A DNA stretch of 64,000 bases from NCBI GenBank assembly GCA_041394605.1, contig JAWKHX010000005.1, positions 376,061 to 440,060 on the forward strand. The letters run 5' to 3'. Positions 17,161 through 26,283 of the stretch are shown one piece after another. The position numbers and the translations under genes were made by a program. Each line of letters starts with the position of its first letter. Positions within the stretch are counted from its first letter, which is position 1. The DNA comes from UBA668 sp041394605. GTDB lineage: Bacteria > Actinomycetota > Acidimicrobiia > Acidimicrobiales > Ilumatobacteraceae. The notes under the pieces are model-generated. The model was not told the origin of the DNA and searched no databases. It was given only the letters and a program-made list of their open reading frames with translations.

Positions 17161-17361
17161 GTGGCAATCGTGTGTCACTGTGTGGGCGTTCGGGACCGGG
17201 CGATCGCGAAGGCCGTCCACCACGGATGCGGCGATCTGGCCGCGGTGCAGGCGGCCACGGGTGCCGCCACCCAATGCCGCGGCTGCGAGCCGCTGGTGCT
17301 CGATCTCATCAACGCCAACCTCCCGTCATCGGCGCTGCCCGGTGCACTCGCGACTGCGTAG
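17161..17361 (+). CDS. Bacterioferritin-associated ferredoxin-like [2Fe-2S] protein (66 aa)
   Basis: Cysteines 5, 7, 39 and 42 give C-x-C-x31-C-x2-C, the exact ligand spacing of Bfd, which reduces bacterioferritin to release iron. The BFD-fold helices lie between (AIAKAVHHGCGDLAAVQAA). GTG start. It lies just upstream of bacterioferritin and behind a probable iron box, so release and storage genes are coupled. Confidence 0.9.
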   Translation: MAIVCHCVGVRDRAIAKAVHHGCGDLAAVQAATGAATQCRGCEPLVLDLINANLPSSALPGALATA

Positions 17362-17370
17362 CCTGGGCCC

Positions 17371-17841
17371 ATGCAAGGCGACGCCAAGGTCATCGAGATC
17401 CTCAACGACGTGCTGACGGCCGAGTTGACGGCCATCAACCAGTACTTCATCCACGCCAAGATGTGCGAGAACTGGGGCTACGGCCGCCTGGCCGACTACA
17501 TCCGCCACGAGTCGATCGACGAGATGAAGCACGCCGACGTGCTGATCGACCGGATCCTGTTCCTCGAGGGGTTGCCCAACATGCAGCGGCTGTACCCGGT
17601 GCAGGTGGGTGAGACGGTGAAGGAGCAGTTCGAGGTGGACCTGCAGTTGGAGTACACCGCGGTGAAGCGCCTCAATGCGGGGATCGCCGCCTGCGTGGAG
17701 GCCGGCGACAATGCCACCCGCGCCTTGCTCGAGGGCATTCTCGTGTCGGAGGAGGAGCACGCCGACTGGCTGGAGGCCCAGCTGGAGCTGATCCGTCAGG
17801 TGGGCGAACAGAACTACCTCGCCCAGCAACTGCGCGGCTGA
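17371..17841 (+). CDS. bfr: Bacterioferritin (156 aa)
   Basis: Four-helix ferritin of the usual Bfr length. The ferroxidase ligands are all present: Glu18, Glu51, His54, Glu94, Glu127 and His130. Met52 (DEMKHAD) is the residue that binds the intersubunit haem in Bfr, so this is a haem-type bacterioferritin. It starts 9 bases after the Bfd-like gene and stores iron in the cytoplasm. Expression is likely iron-responsive through the upstream DtxR/IdeR-like site. Confidence 0.97.
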   Translation: MQGDAKVIEILNDVLTAELTAINQYFIHAKMCENWGYGRLADYIRHESIDEMKHADVLIDRILFLEGLPNMQRLYPVQVGETVKEQFEVDLQLEYTAVKRLNAGIAACVEAGDNATRALLEGILVSEEEHADWLEAQLELIRQVGEQNYLAQQLRG

Positions 17842-17871
17842 GGGCGTTCGACGCGGTGACAGGGCCGCGGC

Positions 17872-18165
17872 CTACGGGTTCGGCGGCGGCGGGGCCGGCG
17901 GCTTGGGTGTCACGTGCATCCACGACTGCTGGGTGAACGCGATCGTGGCCGGGTCGAACACGGCGAACTCCAACGCGCCGCAACTGGTGCACAGGAAGCT
18001 CCACACCTCCCCACGGTGAACCCGGAAGATGCCGCGGTCCGCAGGGTCGCGGTGGATCTGGAAGTCCACCCACGCCGAGTTCTCACCGAAGTTGACACCG
18101 TTGCGGGCAGCCTGCACCGTTGCCGCCCCGCACCTGCTGCACACCCCGTCGCGCATGCGGCGCAT
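17872..18165 (-). CDS. Small zinc-ribbon-like protein of unknown function (97 aa)
   Basis: Two CxxC pairs (CSRCG near residue 9 and CTSCGALE near residue 59) make a probable zinc ribbon, and the C-terminus is Pro-rich (PKPPAPPPPNP). No DNA-binding helix, signal or TM is evident. It follows the GH3 gene on the same strand after 8 bases and may be co-transcribed, but no functional link is obvious. ATG 18165 is followed closely by a second Met. Confidence 0.7.
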   Translation of the reverse strand: MRRMRDGVCSRCGAATVQAARNGVNFGENSAWVDFQIHRDPADRGIFRVHRGEVWSFLCTSCGALEFAVFDPATIAFTQQSWMHVTPKPPAPPPPNP

Positions 18166-18173
18166 CGTAGGCG

Positions 18174-20375
18174 TCAGAGCGTCAGGCGTGTGCCGACGGC
18201 TGCGGGGTCTGCGGCGTGGCGGGCGACCGTGATGACGTGCGGTCCTGCCGCCGGCCGCCAGGACCTCGTGCCGCTGTCCCGGGTGGCCAGGCGGGTGAGG
18301 GGGACCTCGATGCGGAATGCGATGGTCGCCCCGGCGGCCGCCTCGATGCGGGCGAAGCCGACCAGGCGCTGTGGCGCGGCCGGGTCGGGCAGGGTGGCGT
18401 AGACCTGCACCACGTCGGCGCCGTCGCGGCTGCCGGTGTTGGCGACCTGGCCGGTGACCACGATGGCGGCCGCACCCGGCGTGACCGCCGCGGTGGCATC
18501 GGTGATCGCGAATGTCGTGTACGACAGGCCGAACCCGAAGGGGTAGGCGGGCGGGATGGCCAGCCGCGCGGCGCGCCACCACCCGTGCCAGCGGTCGTAG
18601 GTGAACGTGGTGGCGTCGGCGTCGAACGCGGGCAGGTCGGCCTCGTCGGTGGGCACGGTGAACGGCAGGCGGGCCGACGGGTTGACCACACCGAACAGCA
18701 CATCGGCCAGCCCGGTCCCGGCCTCGGCCCCGCCGTACCAGGCCTGCACGATGGCGGGCACGGCGTCGTTCCACTCGGTGGTGATGACGGCGCTGCCGGC
18801 CTGGATGGCCACGATCGTGCGCGGGTTGGCGGCGGCCACGGCGTGGATGAGCGCCACATCGTCGGGCAGCAGGCGCAGGGAGGTGCGGTCGCCGCCGCGG
18901 CTGAACATGCGTGGCCGGTCGGCCAGGCGCTCCGGCTTCTCGAAGGGTGGCAGTTCGGTCAGTTGGGCCTGGAAGCGGTCCACCACGTCGGGTTCGTCGC
19001 CGGGCGGGAACATGGCCATCAGCGACGGGTCCGTCTCGCCGATGTACTCACCCTCGTCGAGATAGGTGTAGCCGACCACTACGAGTGCCGCGTCGGCGGA
19101 CGCGGCGGTGGCCGCGGCGCGTGCCAGGTCGGTGCCGTCGTCGTGCACCACGCGATCGCAGGCGTCGCGCAGGCCGTCCAGCACCGGGCGGCAGCCCAGG
19201 TCCCACACATCGCTGGAGCCGCCGTCACCGATGTTCACGGTTGCGGCCAGTCGCCCGATCACCGCCAGTGACCGGGTGGGGTCCAGCGGCAGCACGGGCG
19301 TGCTGTCCACCGGCTGGTTGCGCAGCAGGATCACACTGCGGGCCGCAGCCTCGCGGGCGAGGGTCCGGTGTTGTGGCGAGCCGAGCACCTCGGCGCCGGG
19401 GTCCGGCGCAGACAGCACCGCGTCGAAACGCAGCAAGGTGGCGATCAGGCGGGTGACGCTGCGGTCCACGTCGGCCCAGGAGACCTCGCCGCTGGCGAGC
19501 GCAGCGGGAAGGTGTTGCTGGCGCACCATCCGGTAGGGCATCTCCACGTCGAGGCCCGCCGTCACGGATGTGGCGGCGTCGCGCAGGCCGAGGATCCAGT
19601 CGCTGATCACGAAGCCCTCGAAGCCCCACTCGCCGCGCAGCACGTCGGAGAGGAGGGCGTGGCTCTGGCCGCACCACTCGCCGTTCACGCTGTTGTACGC
19701 GGACATCACGGAGGCCGCTCCCTCGTTGATGGCGCGGCGGAAGTGGGGCAGGAACACCTCGTGCAGCGCCACGTCGTCCACCTCGATGTCCACGCTGAAC
19801 CGGGCGTTCTCCATGGAGTTGCAGGCGAAGTGCTTCACGCAGGCCATCACATGGCGCTGCAGGCCGCGGGTGAGGGCGGCGCCGAACTCGCCCACGTGAT
19901 GGGGGTCCTCGCCGTACGTCTCCTGGGCGCGGCCCCAGGCCGGGTGACGCAGCAGGTTGATGCAGACGGCACCGGTGAGGTTGGCGCCGACGGCCCGCAG
20001 TTCCTGCCCGATGGCGTCGCCGATGCGTTCCTCCAGCGCAAGGTCCCAGGTGGCGCCGCGGGCCATCGGCACGGGGAAGGCGGTGGCGTTGCCCACCACC
20101 GCACCCCGGGGCCCGTCGGAGAAGCGGATGCCGGGGAAGCCCACGCGGTCCAGTTCGGCCCCGATGAACACGGCCTTGTGGTAGCCGTCGCCGCCGAGGA
20201 ACTTCAGCCCCGCCCACGTGGGCGCGTCGCCGTCCAGGCACCACAGGCGCTCGTACTCGCTGAGCGTGCCCACGAGGGCTGCGGCCGCGTCGGCCGCCGG
20301 CATGCCGTCCGCCACGGCTCGGCGGGCGTCGTCGAACGTCTGGATCGTGGTCATCGGTGCTTGCGGGTCGGCCAT
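18174..20375 (-). CDS. Glycoside hydrolase family 3, beta-glucosidase-like (about 733 aa)
   Basis: N-terminal GH3 barrel with RFSDGPRG, KHFACNSMENAR and GFEGFVISDW, whose Asp259 is the expected nucleophile. Then come the GH3 C-terminal alpha/beta sandwich (SVILLRNQPV, AVIGRLA) and a C-terminal fibronectin-III-like domain (PFGFGLSYTTF onward). No signal peptide, so probably cytosolic, acting on imported oligosaccharides or glycosides. ATG 20375 is preferred; in-frame ATG 20354 and an upstream start at 20417 are alternatives without better ribosome sites. Substrate cannot be told. Confidence 0.93.
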   Translation of the reverse strand: MADPQAPMTTIQTFDDARRAVADGMPAADAAAALVGTLSEYERLWCLDGDAPTWAGLKFLGGDGYHKAVFIGAELDRVGFPGIRFSDGPRGAVVGNATAFPVPMARGATWDLALEERIGDAIGQELRAVGANLTGAVCINLLRHPAWGRAQETYGEDPHHVGEFGAALTRGLQRHVMACVKHFACNSMENARFSVDIEVDDVALHEVFLPHFRRAINEGAASVMSAYNSVNGEWCGQSHALLSDVLRGEWGFEGFVISDWILGLRDAATSVTAGLDVEMPYRMVRQQHLPAALASGEVSWADVDRSVTRLIATLLRFDAVLSAPDPGAEVLGSPQHRTLAREAAARSVILLRNQPVDSTPVLPLDPTRSLAVIGRLAATVNIGDGGSSDVWDLGCRPVLDGLRDACDRVVHDDGTDLARAAATAASADAALVVVGYTYLDEGEYIGETDPSLMAMFPPGDEPDVVDRFQAQLTELPPFEKPERLADRPRMFSRGGDRTSLRLLPDDVALIHAVAAANPRTIVAIQAGSAVITTEWNDAVPAIVQAWYGGAEAGTGLADVLFGVVNPSARLPFTVPTDEADLPAFDADATTFTYDRWHGWWRAARLAIPPAYPFGFGLSYTTFAITDATAAVTPGAAAIVVTGQVANTGSRDGADVVQVYATLPDPAAPQRLVGFARIEAAAGATIAFRIEVPLTRLATRDSGTRSWRPAAGPHVITVARHAADPAAVGTRLTL

Positions 20376-20658
20376 CGCCAGATCGTAGGACGGCGGCGGC
20401 CAGCGGCGGCCGTGCACGCGATGATGGCCGGACGGAGCTGGCGACGCCGCGGATCGACATCGGGCCGGCGACGAGCCGGCTGGTGCCCCTGTTGGCGTTC
20501 TGGCAGGGCGAAGGTGGGGCGACCTTCGACCACGTCCTCCCGGTACGTCGCGGGCAGGACCAGCGGACGAGCAGCCTGGATTGAGGGCGGGCGCGACACG
20601 GCGACCCCGTGGGGCCGCCGTGATCGTTGACCGGCGAGTGCCGGGTTCGTGCCGCAGA
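20376..20658. other. Intergenic region without a supported gene
   Basis: About 280 bases between the GH3 start and the collagen-like gene's stop. A plus-strand stretch around 20450-20540 reads PLLAFWQGEG, faintly like the start of nitrobindin/THAP4-type FABP domains, but it stops soon after. It could be a gene relic. No RNA or repeat is evident. Confidence 0.3.
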
Positions 20659-21636
20659 TCAGCCGTTGAGCTGTTCGATGATCAGCCACGCCACCACGGT
20701 GTCGGCGCTTCCGCCCTCACCGCTGCGGATCTCCACGTTGCCGTTGGAGGTCCAGCTCTCCAGCGTGACGATGTCGCCGGCCTCCAGCTCGAGCACTGCC
20801 GTCCCGACGTTGGGGGTACCGCCGGCAGCGCCGAACACGAGGTTGCCGTACATCAGGCCGTCGACGCACGTCGAGTTGGCTGTCGTCGTTGGCCAGCACC
20901 GAGAACGACACCTTGTAGATGCCGGCGTCCACGACCTGGAACTCCGTGCCGCCTGCGGACATCGTGATGTCGCCCAGCTGCTGCTCGACCTGATCAAAGG
21001 AGACGCGGTTGCCGCCGCTTGCGTTCCACAGGGTCTGATCGGAGGTCTTCGTCGCGTACAGGTACACGTAGCCCGCCGGGCCGGCGCCCTCGCCGTCGAC
21101 CCCTGCGGGTCCCATCGGGCCCTCAGGTCCGGCGGGGCCTTCCGAACCCATGGAGCCCTCGGGGCCGGCAGGGCCTTCGGGGCCGGTGGGTCCGGGGGCG
21201 TAGTAGCCGAGCACGTCGAGCACCACGTGCACCGAGCCGTGCGCGTTGTACACCGCGATCTCCTGGTCGGCGCCGAGCAGCACGGTTGCCGCGTTGGCGA
21301 CCGGCGCCGCGGTGGACCAGTTGATCGTGGAGGTGCCAGGGCGTTCGATGTCCGCTGGGTAGAGCGTGAGGTACGAGCGCTCTGTTCCCTCCACCACGGT
21401 GACGTTGACCACCACGGCCGATACGTCGTCGGTCATGCCCGGCACCGTCACCATGAGCGTCTCGTCGGCGCCCAGCGGCTGGCCAGGGTCGATCCGAGTG
21501 TCCAGAATCCGTTCAGGCGCGATCGAGTGGTAGACGGCCGGAGGAGGCTCCGGCGGCGCCGCATCACTCGCTGTGGTGCCCGCCAGAGCCACGAGGCCGA
21601 CCGCGGCCAACAACGTGACCCGGTGGCGCCCCGTCG
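20659..21636 (-). pseudogene. Collagen-like surface protein with C1q/TNF-like tail, frameshifted and lacking its start
   Basis: From the N-terminal side: a hydrophobic signal-like stretch (VTLLAAVGLVALAG), a beta-rich domain (ERILDTRIDP, a motif seen in many actinobacterial surface proteins), then collagen-type GPx triplets (about bases 21080-21200), then a domain ending DTVVAWLIIEQLNG. The frame breaks near 20884: after NDDS, one extra base must be skipped to continue as NSTCVDGLMYG. No ATG or GTG precedes the signal stretch before the sequence becomes a different gene's DNA at about 21637, so the 5' end is missing; TTG 21613 is the only usable start. Probably secreted in its intact form. 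Confidence 0.7.
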
Positions 21637-23445
21637 ACGCTGCCTGGCTACGGGCCGAACACCCGGACCGTGATGCAGATCAAGATCGCGCCGGCCCCGG
21701 TGGCGATGCCGTTCAACTACAGCCGGCTGGTGCGGGCGTTCATGCACACGCCGAACGACACCGGTGCGTTCGAGGCGTCGCAGAACCCGATCATCGTCGG
21801 CCAGGCGGGCTACAACTCCGCCTACGGCACCAACTTCCGGTCGAGCGCCCCGAACGACGGCTTCGTCCGCATCACCGACAACGAGCTGACCTTCAAGACG
21901 CTCGCCGGCGGCGCGAGCGGGCCGAGCATGTCCATTGCGATGGAGAAGAAGGCGCTCCACGACGAGATGGGTGGCGTCTTCGACCCCATCTACGGCCGAA
22001 TGTCCGGTGAGCTCGGTGTGGAGGATCCGAACGCGCTGGCAGGTGCCCAGAACACCTACCTGTATCCGTTCGTCAACCCGGCCACCGAGGTGTTCCAAGG
22101 GATCGAGCTACCGCCAGGGGTGGACATCACACCGATCGCATCCGCAGATGACGGCACGCAGATCTGGAAGATCACCCACAATGGGGTGGACACGCACACG
22201 CTGCACTGGCACCTCTACGACGTACAGGTGATCAACCGAGTCGGATGGGACGGCATCATCCGGCCTCCAGAGGCGACGGAGCTCGGGTGGAAGGACACCG
22301 TGCGGGTCAGCCCGCTCGAGGACACGATCATCGCCATGCGCCCGATCATCCCGAAGATCCCCTTCGGTGTGCCGGACAGCGTGCGGTTGCTCGATCCGAC
22401 GATGCCCGAAGGCACGAGCTTCCAGTTCAACCAGGCCTCGCCGAACGGGTTGCTGAACGTCGTGAACATGAAGGTCAACTTCGGGTGGGAGTACGTGTGG
22501 CACTGCCACCTGCTGACGCACGAAGAGATGGACATGATGCGACCGCAGGCAGTCTTCGTGCAGACGGTGCTGCCCACCGCGCCGGTCCTGACCCGGGACG
22601 GTGAGACGGCGACCTTCACCTGGACCGACGGCACGCCCGTCACCACCTCGATGGACACATGGGGAGACCCATCCAACGAGATCGGGTTCCGGGTGGAACG
22701 GGCGAACGTGGTGAATGGTGTGGTCGGGCCGTACAGCGTGGTCGCGACCGCGCTGGCGAACCAGACGACCTTCACCGACCTGACGATGGATGCGACCGCC
22801 TGGTACCGCTACCGGGTGGTGGCGTTCAACGCCTCCGGCGACAGCGCGTCGAACGTGATCGAAGTGGTGCCGGTGACCTACACGATCTCCGGGCGTGTCA
22901 CTGCAGCCGGCCATGGCGTCGCCAACGCGCGAGTCACCCTGTACTCCACGACCGGCGTGAACCTCACGTCGGCGGTCACCAACGCTCAGGGCGACTACTC
23001 GATCGTGTGGATCCCCGGCAGCTACCGCCTCTACGTGCAGCCCGGCGTGACCGGCTACCCGAGCCAGTGGTACGGCGGGGCCAGCCAGGCGGTGGCGACG
23101 GTCTTCAGCGTCAGTGGCGACACCACGATCAACCTGCCGCTGGCCGGCACCCCAGCCTTCACCCTCTCCGGGTCGGTCACGTTCGCTGGTGGCGGTGCCA
23201 ACGGCCAGTCGGCCAACGGCGCACGCATCAGCGTGTACGACGCGCTGACGGGTCGCTCGCTGACCACCGTGGTCGTGGCGAACGGCAACTACTCGATCGT
23301 GTTGGCTCCTGGCAGCTACAAGCTGTACATCCGGCCGAACCGCGGTGGCTATGTGTCGCAGTGGTACGGCGGTACCTCACAGGGGACTGCCACGGTGATC
23401 ACCATCACTGGCGACACGACCCTCAACATCGGGGTGCACACCTGA
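21637..23445 (+). pseudogene. Multicopper oxidase C-terminal part fused to FN3 and carboxypeptidase-regulatory-like repeats, 5' truncated
   Basis: The first in-frame residues, LPGYGPNTRTV, are mid-protein cupredoxin sequence, and an in-frame stop lies only about 20 bases upstream, so the N-terminal domains are absent. HTLHWHLYDVQ and HCHLLTHEEMDMM supply the trinuclear and type-1 copper ligands of the last cupredoxin domain. Then follow an FN3-like domain (about bases 22590-22880) and two related beta repeats (ISGRVTAAG... and LSGSVTFAG..., each ending with WYGG and GDTT), like CarboxypepD_reg surface repeats. It could be translated from GTG 21670, but a functional oxidase is impossible without the missing domains. 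It abuts the collagen-like gene at one breakpoint. Confidence 0.75.
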
Positions 23446-23499
23446 CGCTCCACGCCGCCTTCGCCTCCCCACGGGGTGGCGCGCCTCGGCCCCCAGACT

Positions 23500-23530
23500 C
23501 CGCTCCTGGTCACCGACCGGCCAGGAGCGG
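23500..23530. terminator. 10-bp perfect hairpin between convergent genes
   Basis: CCGCTCCTGG (23500-23509) and CCAGGAGCGG (23521-23530) form a perfect stem with an 11-base loop between the multicopper-oxidase remnant and the convergent 134-aa gene. There is no T-tract, so termination is plausible rather than certain. Confidence 0.5.
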
Positions 23531-23550
23531 GGTCGCGTCGACACGGAGGG

Positions 23551-23955
23551 TCAGGGTTGCGGCCAGGTCAGGCCCTGGCGGTCCACCGCCGCCTCGACGG
23601 CCTCGACCAGCCGGTCGATCGAACCTTGGCAGCGGTCCAACTCGTCCGGGCCGAGCAGCATCACCATGCCGTCCGCGGTCTCGGCCAGCACCACGGGTAC
23701 CTGACCGCCGACTGCGGCCCGGGCCGCGGCCGGTTGGTCGTTGCGGTGGTAGGTGTCGAACGGCACCGGCAGCCCGGCGCGGCAGGCCTTCCACTCCGGT
23801 CGCACACGTACCGACCCGTGGGTGATGTCGCACAGCGAGCAGAGCCGGCGGCCCAGCCGGGCGCCGATCCAGTAGGCGAGGTCGCCGCGGATGGTGCTGT
23901 CCGCGTCGTACACGCCGACGAGGCGGATGATGCGTGGCGCGCCGGTGCCGTCCAT
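23551..23955 (-). CDS. Conserved-looking hypothetical protein with CxxC (134 aa)
   Basis: A soluble protein with YDADSTIRGDLAYWIGARLG near the N-terminus, followed by CSLCDITHG and a C-terminal helix. The CxxC followed by D-x-T-H-G could be a metal or thiol site. I do not recognise the family with certainty. ATG 23955 is chosen; GTG 23970 lies closer to a GGAGG and is possible. It is divergent from the nitronate monooxygenase gene. Confidence 0.6.
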   Translation of the reverse strand: MDGTGAPRIIRLVGVYDADSTIRGDLAYWIGARLGRRLCSLCDITHGSVRVRPEWKACRAGLPVPFDTYHRNDQPAAARAAVGGQVPVVLAETADGMVMLLGPDELDRCQGSIDRLVEAVEAAVDRQGLTWPQP

Positions 23956-24074
23956 TGCGGTGTCCAACACCCTCCGTGTCGCTCGCCTTCCCGGTCCACG
24001 CCGGGTGCTGCGGCGAGCGGTTCGGTGCGGCCGCGCTCCAGCGTGCAGGATTGGGCCGCGGAAAGGACTGCACC

Positions 24075-25052
24075 ATGAGCATCAGCACACGTTTCACCGA
24101 GACCTTTGGCGTCGAGCACCCGATCGTCCAGGGCGGCATGCAGTGGGTCGGCTTCGCCGAGATGGTGGCGCCGGTGGCCAACGCGGGTGCGCTGGGCTTC
24201 CTGACTGCGCTGTCCCAGCCCACGCCGGAGGACCTGGCCAAGGAGATCGCCCGGACCCGGGAGATGACGGACAAGCCGTTCGGCGTCAACCTCACCATCC
24301 TCCCGGCCATCAAGCCGCCGCCGTACGCCGAGTACCGCCAGGCCATCATCGAGGGTGGCATCGAGATCGTGGAGACCGCCGGCTACAAGCCGCAGGAGCA
24401 CGTGGACCACTTCAAGGAGCACGGCATCAAGGTGATCCACAAGTGCACCGCGGTGCGTCATGCACTGTCGGCGGAGCGGATGGGCGTGGACGCCATCTCC
24501 ATCGACGGGTTCGAGTGCGCCGGTCACCCGGGCGAGGACGACATCCCCGGCCTCATCCTCATCCCCGCGGCGGCGAACAAGGTGAAGATCCCGATGCTGG
24601 CGTCGGGCGGGTTCGCCGACGGCCGCGGCCTGGTGGCCGCGCTGGCGCTGGGTGCGGACGGCATCAACATGGGCACCCGCTTCTGCGTCACCAAGGAGGC
24701 GCCGATCCACGAGGCGTTCAAGCAGCGCATGGTGCAGAACGACGAGCGCGACACGAAGCTGATCTTCCGCACCCTGCACAACACGGCACGGGTGATGAAG
24801 AACGCGGTCAGCTCCGAGGTGGTCGACATCGAGGCCAAGGGCGGCGCCAAGTTCGAGGACATCATGCATTTGGTGGCCGGCAGTCGCGGTCAACAGGCGA
24901 TGAAGGACGGCGACCCCGACGGCGGCATCTGGTCCGCCGGAATGGTGCAAGGCCTGATCAACGACATCCCGACGGTGAAGGAGTTGATCGACCGGATCAT
25001 CAGCGAGGCCGAGGAGATCATCACCGCCCGCCTCTCTGGCGTCGTGAAGTGA
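24075..25052 (+). CDS. Nitronate monooxygenase / 2-nitropropane dioxygenase family flavoprotein (325 aa)
   Basis: FMN-binding TIM barrel with the family start PIVQGGMQWVG, GFLTAL, FGVNLT, DGFECAGHPGEDD (the region of the catalytic His) and LASGGFADGRGLVAALALGADGINMGTRF (cut by me into its recognisable parts: LASGGFADGRG and GADGINMGTRF). It oxidises alkyl nitronates using FMN and oxygen, or in related enzymes acts as an enoyl-reductase-like flavoprotein. ATG 24075 has a GAAAGGA ribosome site. The gene ends 29 bases before the ParE stub. Confidence 0.9.
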   Translation: MSISTRFTETFGVEHPIVQGGMQWVGFAEMVAPVANAGALGFLTALSQPTPEDLAKEIARTREMTDKPFGVNLTILPAIKPPPYAEYRQAIIEGGIEIVETAGYKPQEHVDHFKEHGIKVIHKCTAVRHALSAERMGVDAISIDGFECAGHPGEDDIPGLILIPAAANKVKIPMLASGGFADGRGLVAALALGADGINMGTRFCVTKEAPIHEAFKQRMVQNDERDTKLIFRTLHNTARVMKNAVSSEVVDIEAKGGAKFEDIMHLVAGSRGQQAMKDGDPDGGIWSAGMVQGLINDIPTVKELIDRIISEAEEIITARLSGVVK

Positions 25053-25080
25053 TCTGAGTCGGCGGCGACGCCGCGGTGCG

Positions 25081-25140
25081 TCAGATCGCCTCGGTTACGT
25101 CGGCCGTGGCCCGCTCGCGCAGCCTGACGGGTTTGGGCAC
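25081..25140 (-). pseudogene. ParE toxin stub, 19 codons
   Basis: Directly downstream of the ParD-like gene, GTG 25140 starts a 19-residue reading MPKPVRLRERATADVTEAI and then TGA. This is the normal opening of RelE/ParE-family toxins (first strand, then helix). The remainder of about 80 residues is missing; the DNA then meets the 3' end of the nitronate monooxygenase gene. The toxin has been cut off, leaving the antitoxin. Confidence 0.6.
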
Positions 25141-25147
25141 GGCGGGT

Positions 25148-25381
25148 TCAGCCGCCCGAGCGAACGCGGTCTCGCAGGCCGTCGAAGAACGACTCAACGG
25201 CCACCGGGCCGAGTGGCGACGAGGCTCCCTCGACGAGGACCCAGCGGAGGCGCTCGCGGTCCTGATCGCGCCGGACCAGATCGCGCACGTACTCGCTCGT
25301 CGAGCCGTAACCGCCGGTATCGACGCGCGCGTCGACGAACGACTTCAGTTCATCCGGCAGCGACACGTTCATCGTCGACAT
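25148..25381 (-). CDS. ParD/CopG-type antitoxin (77 aa)
   Basis: Ribbon-helix-helix start MSTMNVSLPDELKSFVDARV, then YGSTSEYVRDLVRRDQDRE, typical of ParD antitoxins that bind the par operator and neutralise ParE. The C-terminal part, which normally wraps the toxin, is present. The partner toxin downstream is only a 19-codon stub, so this is an orphan antitoxin. Confidence 0.85.
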   Translation of the reverse strand: MSTMNVSLPDELKSFVDARVDTGGYGSTSEYVRDLVRRDQDRERLRWVLVEGASSPLGPVAVESFFDGLRDRVRSGG

Positions 25382-25502
25382 TGAAGGGACGGTATCGGTG
25401 GTTGGCAACCCTTGCCATCAGGTCTCGTGACCTATGGCTGTGGGTCTCACTTCGGCCGAGCGTTACCGGCCGCGGTGAGCGAGGCGGTCGGCGAGGCACA
25501 GG

Positions 25503-25876
25503 TCAGTCGGGCTGGAGCGGAAGGCTGCGGATCCGGATGCGTTCGTCGTCGAGGACGACCACGGCCCCGGTCTCCAGGTCCATCGAGACGACGCCGAGGT
25601 TCGCCAAGATGAGCGCTGCGATCTCGTGGGCCCGACGGCCCGGTTGTCGACGCAGCAGCAAGATCGACGGTCCGGTCGCGTTGGAAGCGGCGAGCAGGTC
25701 GCCGAAGTCGGTATCCGCGGACACGATCACACGGCGTGCTTGGCGTGCTGCCTCCAGCACGTCGCCGTCAGGCGACCTCAGCAGATTGAGATCACGAACG
25801 TGGACCGCATCGTGGCCGGCATCGACCAGCAGCCCGCAAGGCATGGTGACTGGTTCTCGTCGAGCAGGAACTTCAC
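25503..25876 (-). pseudogene. DUF5615 PIN-like toxin, frameshifted
   Basis: GTG 25876 overlaps the stop of the DUF433 gene (GTGA) and opens with MKFLLDENQSP, the standard start of DUF5615 PIN-like proteins. That frame then runs out, while the correct continuation LLVDAGHDAVHVRDLNLL lies in another frame; one base is out of place near 25838. The rest (VIVSADTDFGDLLAAS, with the PIN-type Asp residues) is intact to the stop. Probably an RNase-type toxin inactivated by a single indel, unless it is a sequencing error. Confidence 0.75.
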
Positions 25877-26094
25877 GCCGGCTGGCGGAGGGGTAGCTCC
25901 CGTTCCCGGACCGCCAGGGCTGCGTACCGGAGCGACTCGGCGATGTCCTCCGCCTCGAGGTCCGGGTGCTCACCGAGAATCTCGTCGACTGTCATCCCGT
26001 CCGCAACCATCGCGACCACGGTCGCAACCGGGAAGCGGAGGTCGCGCACGCACGGCACCCCTCCCATGCGCTTCGGGTCGACGGTGATCCGCAT
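25873..26094 (-). CDS. DUF433 antitoxin-like protein (73 aa)
   Basis: Starts MRITVDPKRMGGVPCVRDLRFPV and continues with a helix-turn-helix-like ADGMTVDEILGEHPDLEAEDI, the DUF433 pattern. DUF433 genes commonly precede DUF5615 PIN-like toxins as antitoxins, exactly as here with a GTGA overlap. An upstream GTG at 26103 would add three residues. Likely autoregulates the module. Confidence 0.85.
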   Translation of the reverse strand: MRITVDPKRMGGVPCVRDLRFPVATVVAMVADGMTVDEILGEHPDLEAEDIAESLRYAALAVRERELPLRQPA

Positions 26095-26283
26095 GAACGT
26101 CACGCGCTCAGGCTACCCCTGCCCGTTGTCCGGGCGCTGCGACTTGCCGCGCCGCTCGTTGCCGGCGACGTGACCGCGGGCCCGCCGATCGCCAGAGCCT
26201 CAGCGTCTCGATCTCCAAACATGAGCGCGACATGAGCGCGGAGTTGCTCGCCCCGCGGTGCTACCGCCGCACGGATCTGCAGC

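Noticed and set aside
20357..20584. Short plus-strand frame with PLLAFWQGEG, like a nitrobindin start
   Set aside because: Too short and stops before any further family motif; could be a relic but evidence is thin.
26221..26240. Tandem ATGAGCGCG copies 11 bp apart near the TA region
   Set aside because: Only two copies, no adjacent regulator or promoter, likely chance or local duplication.
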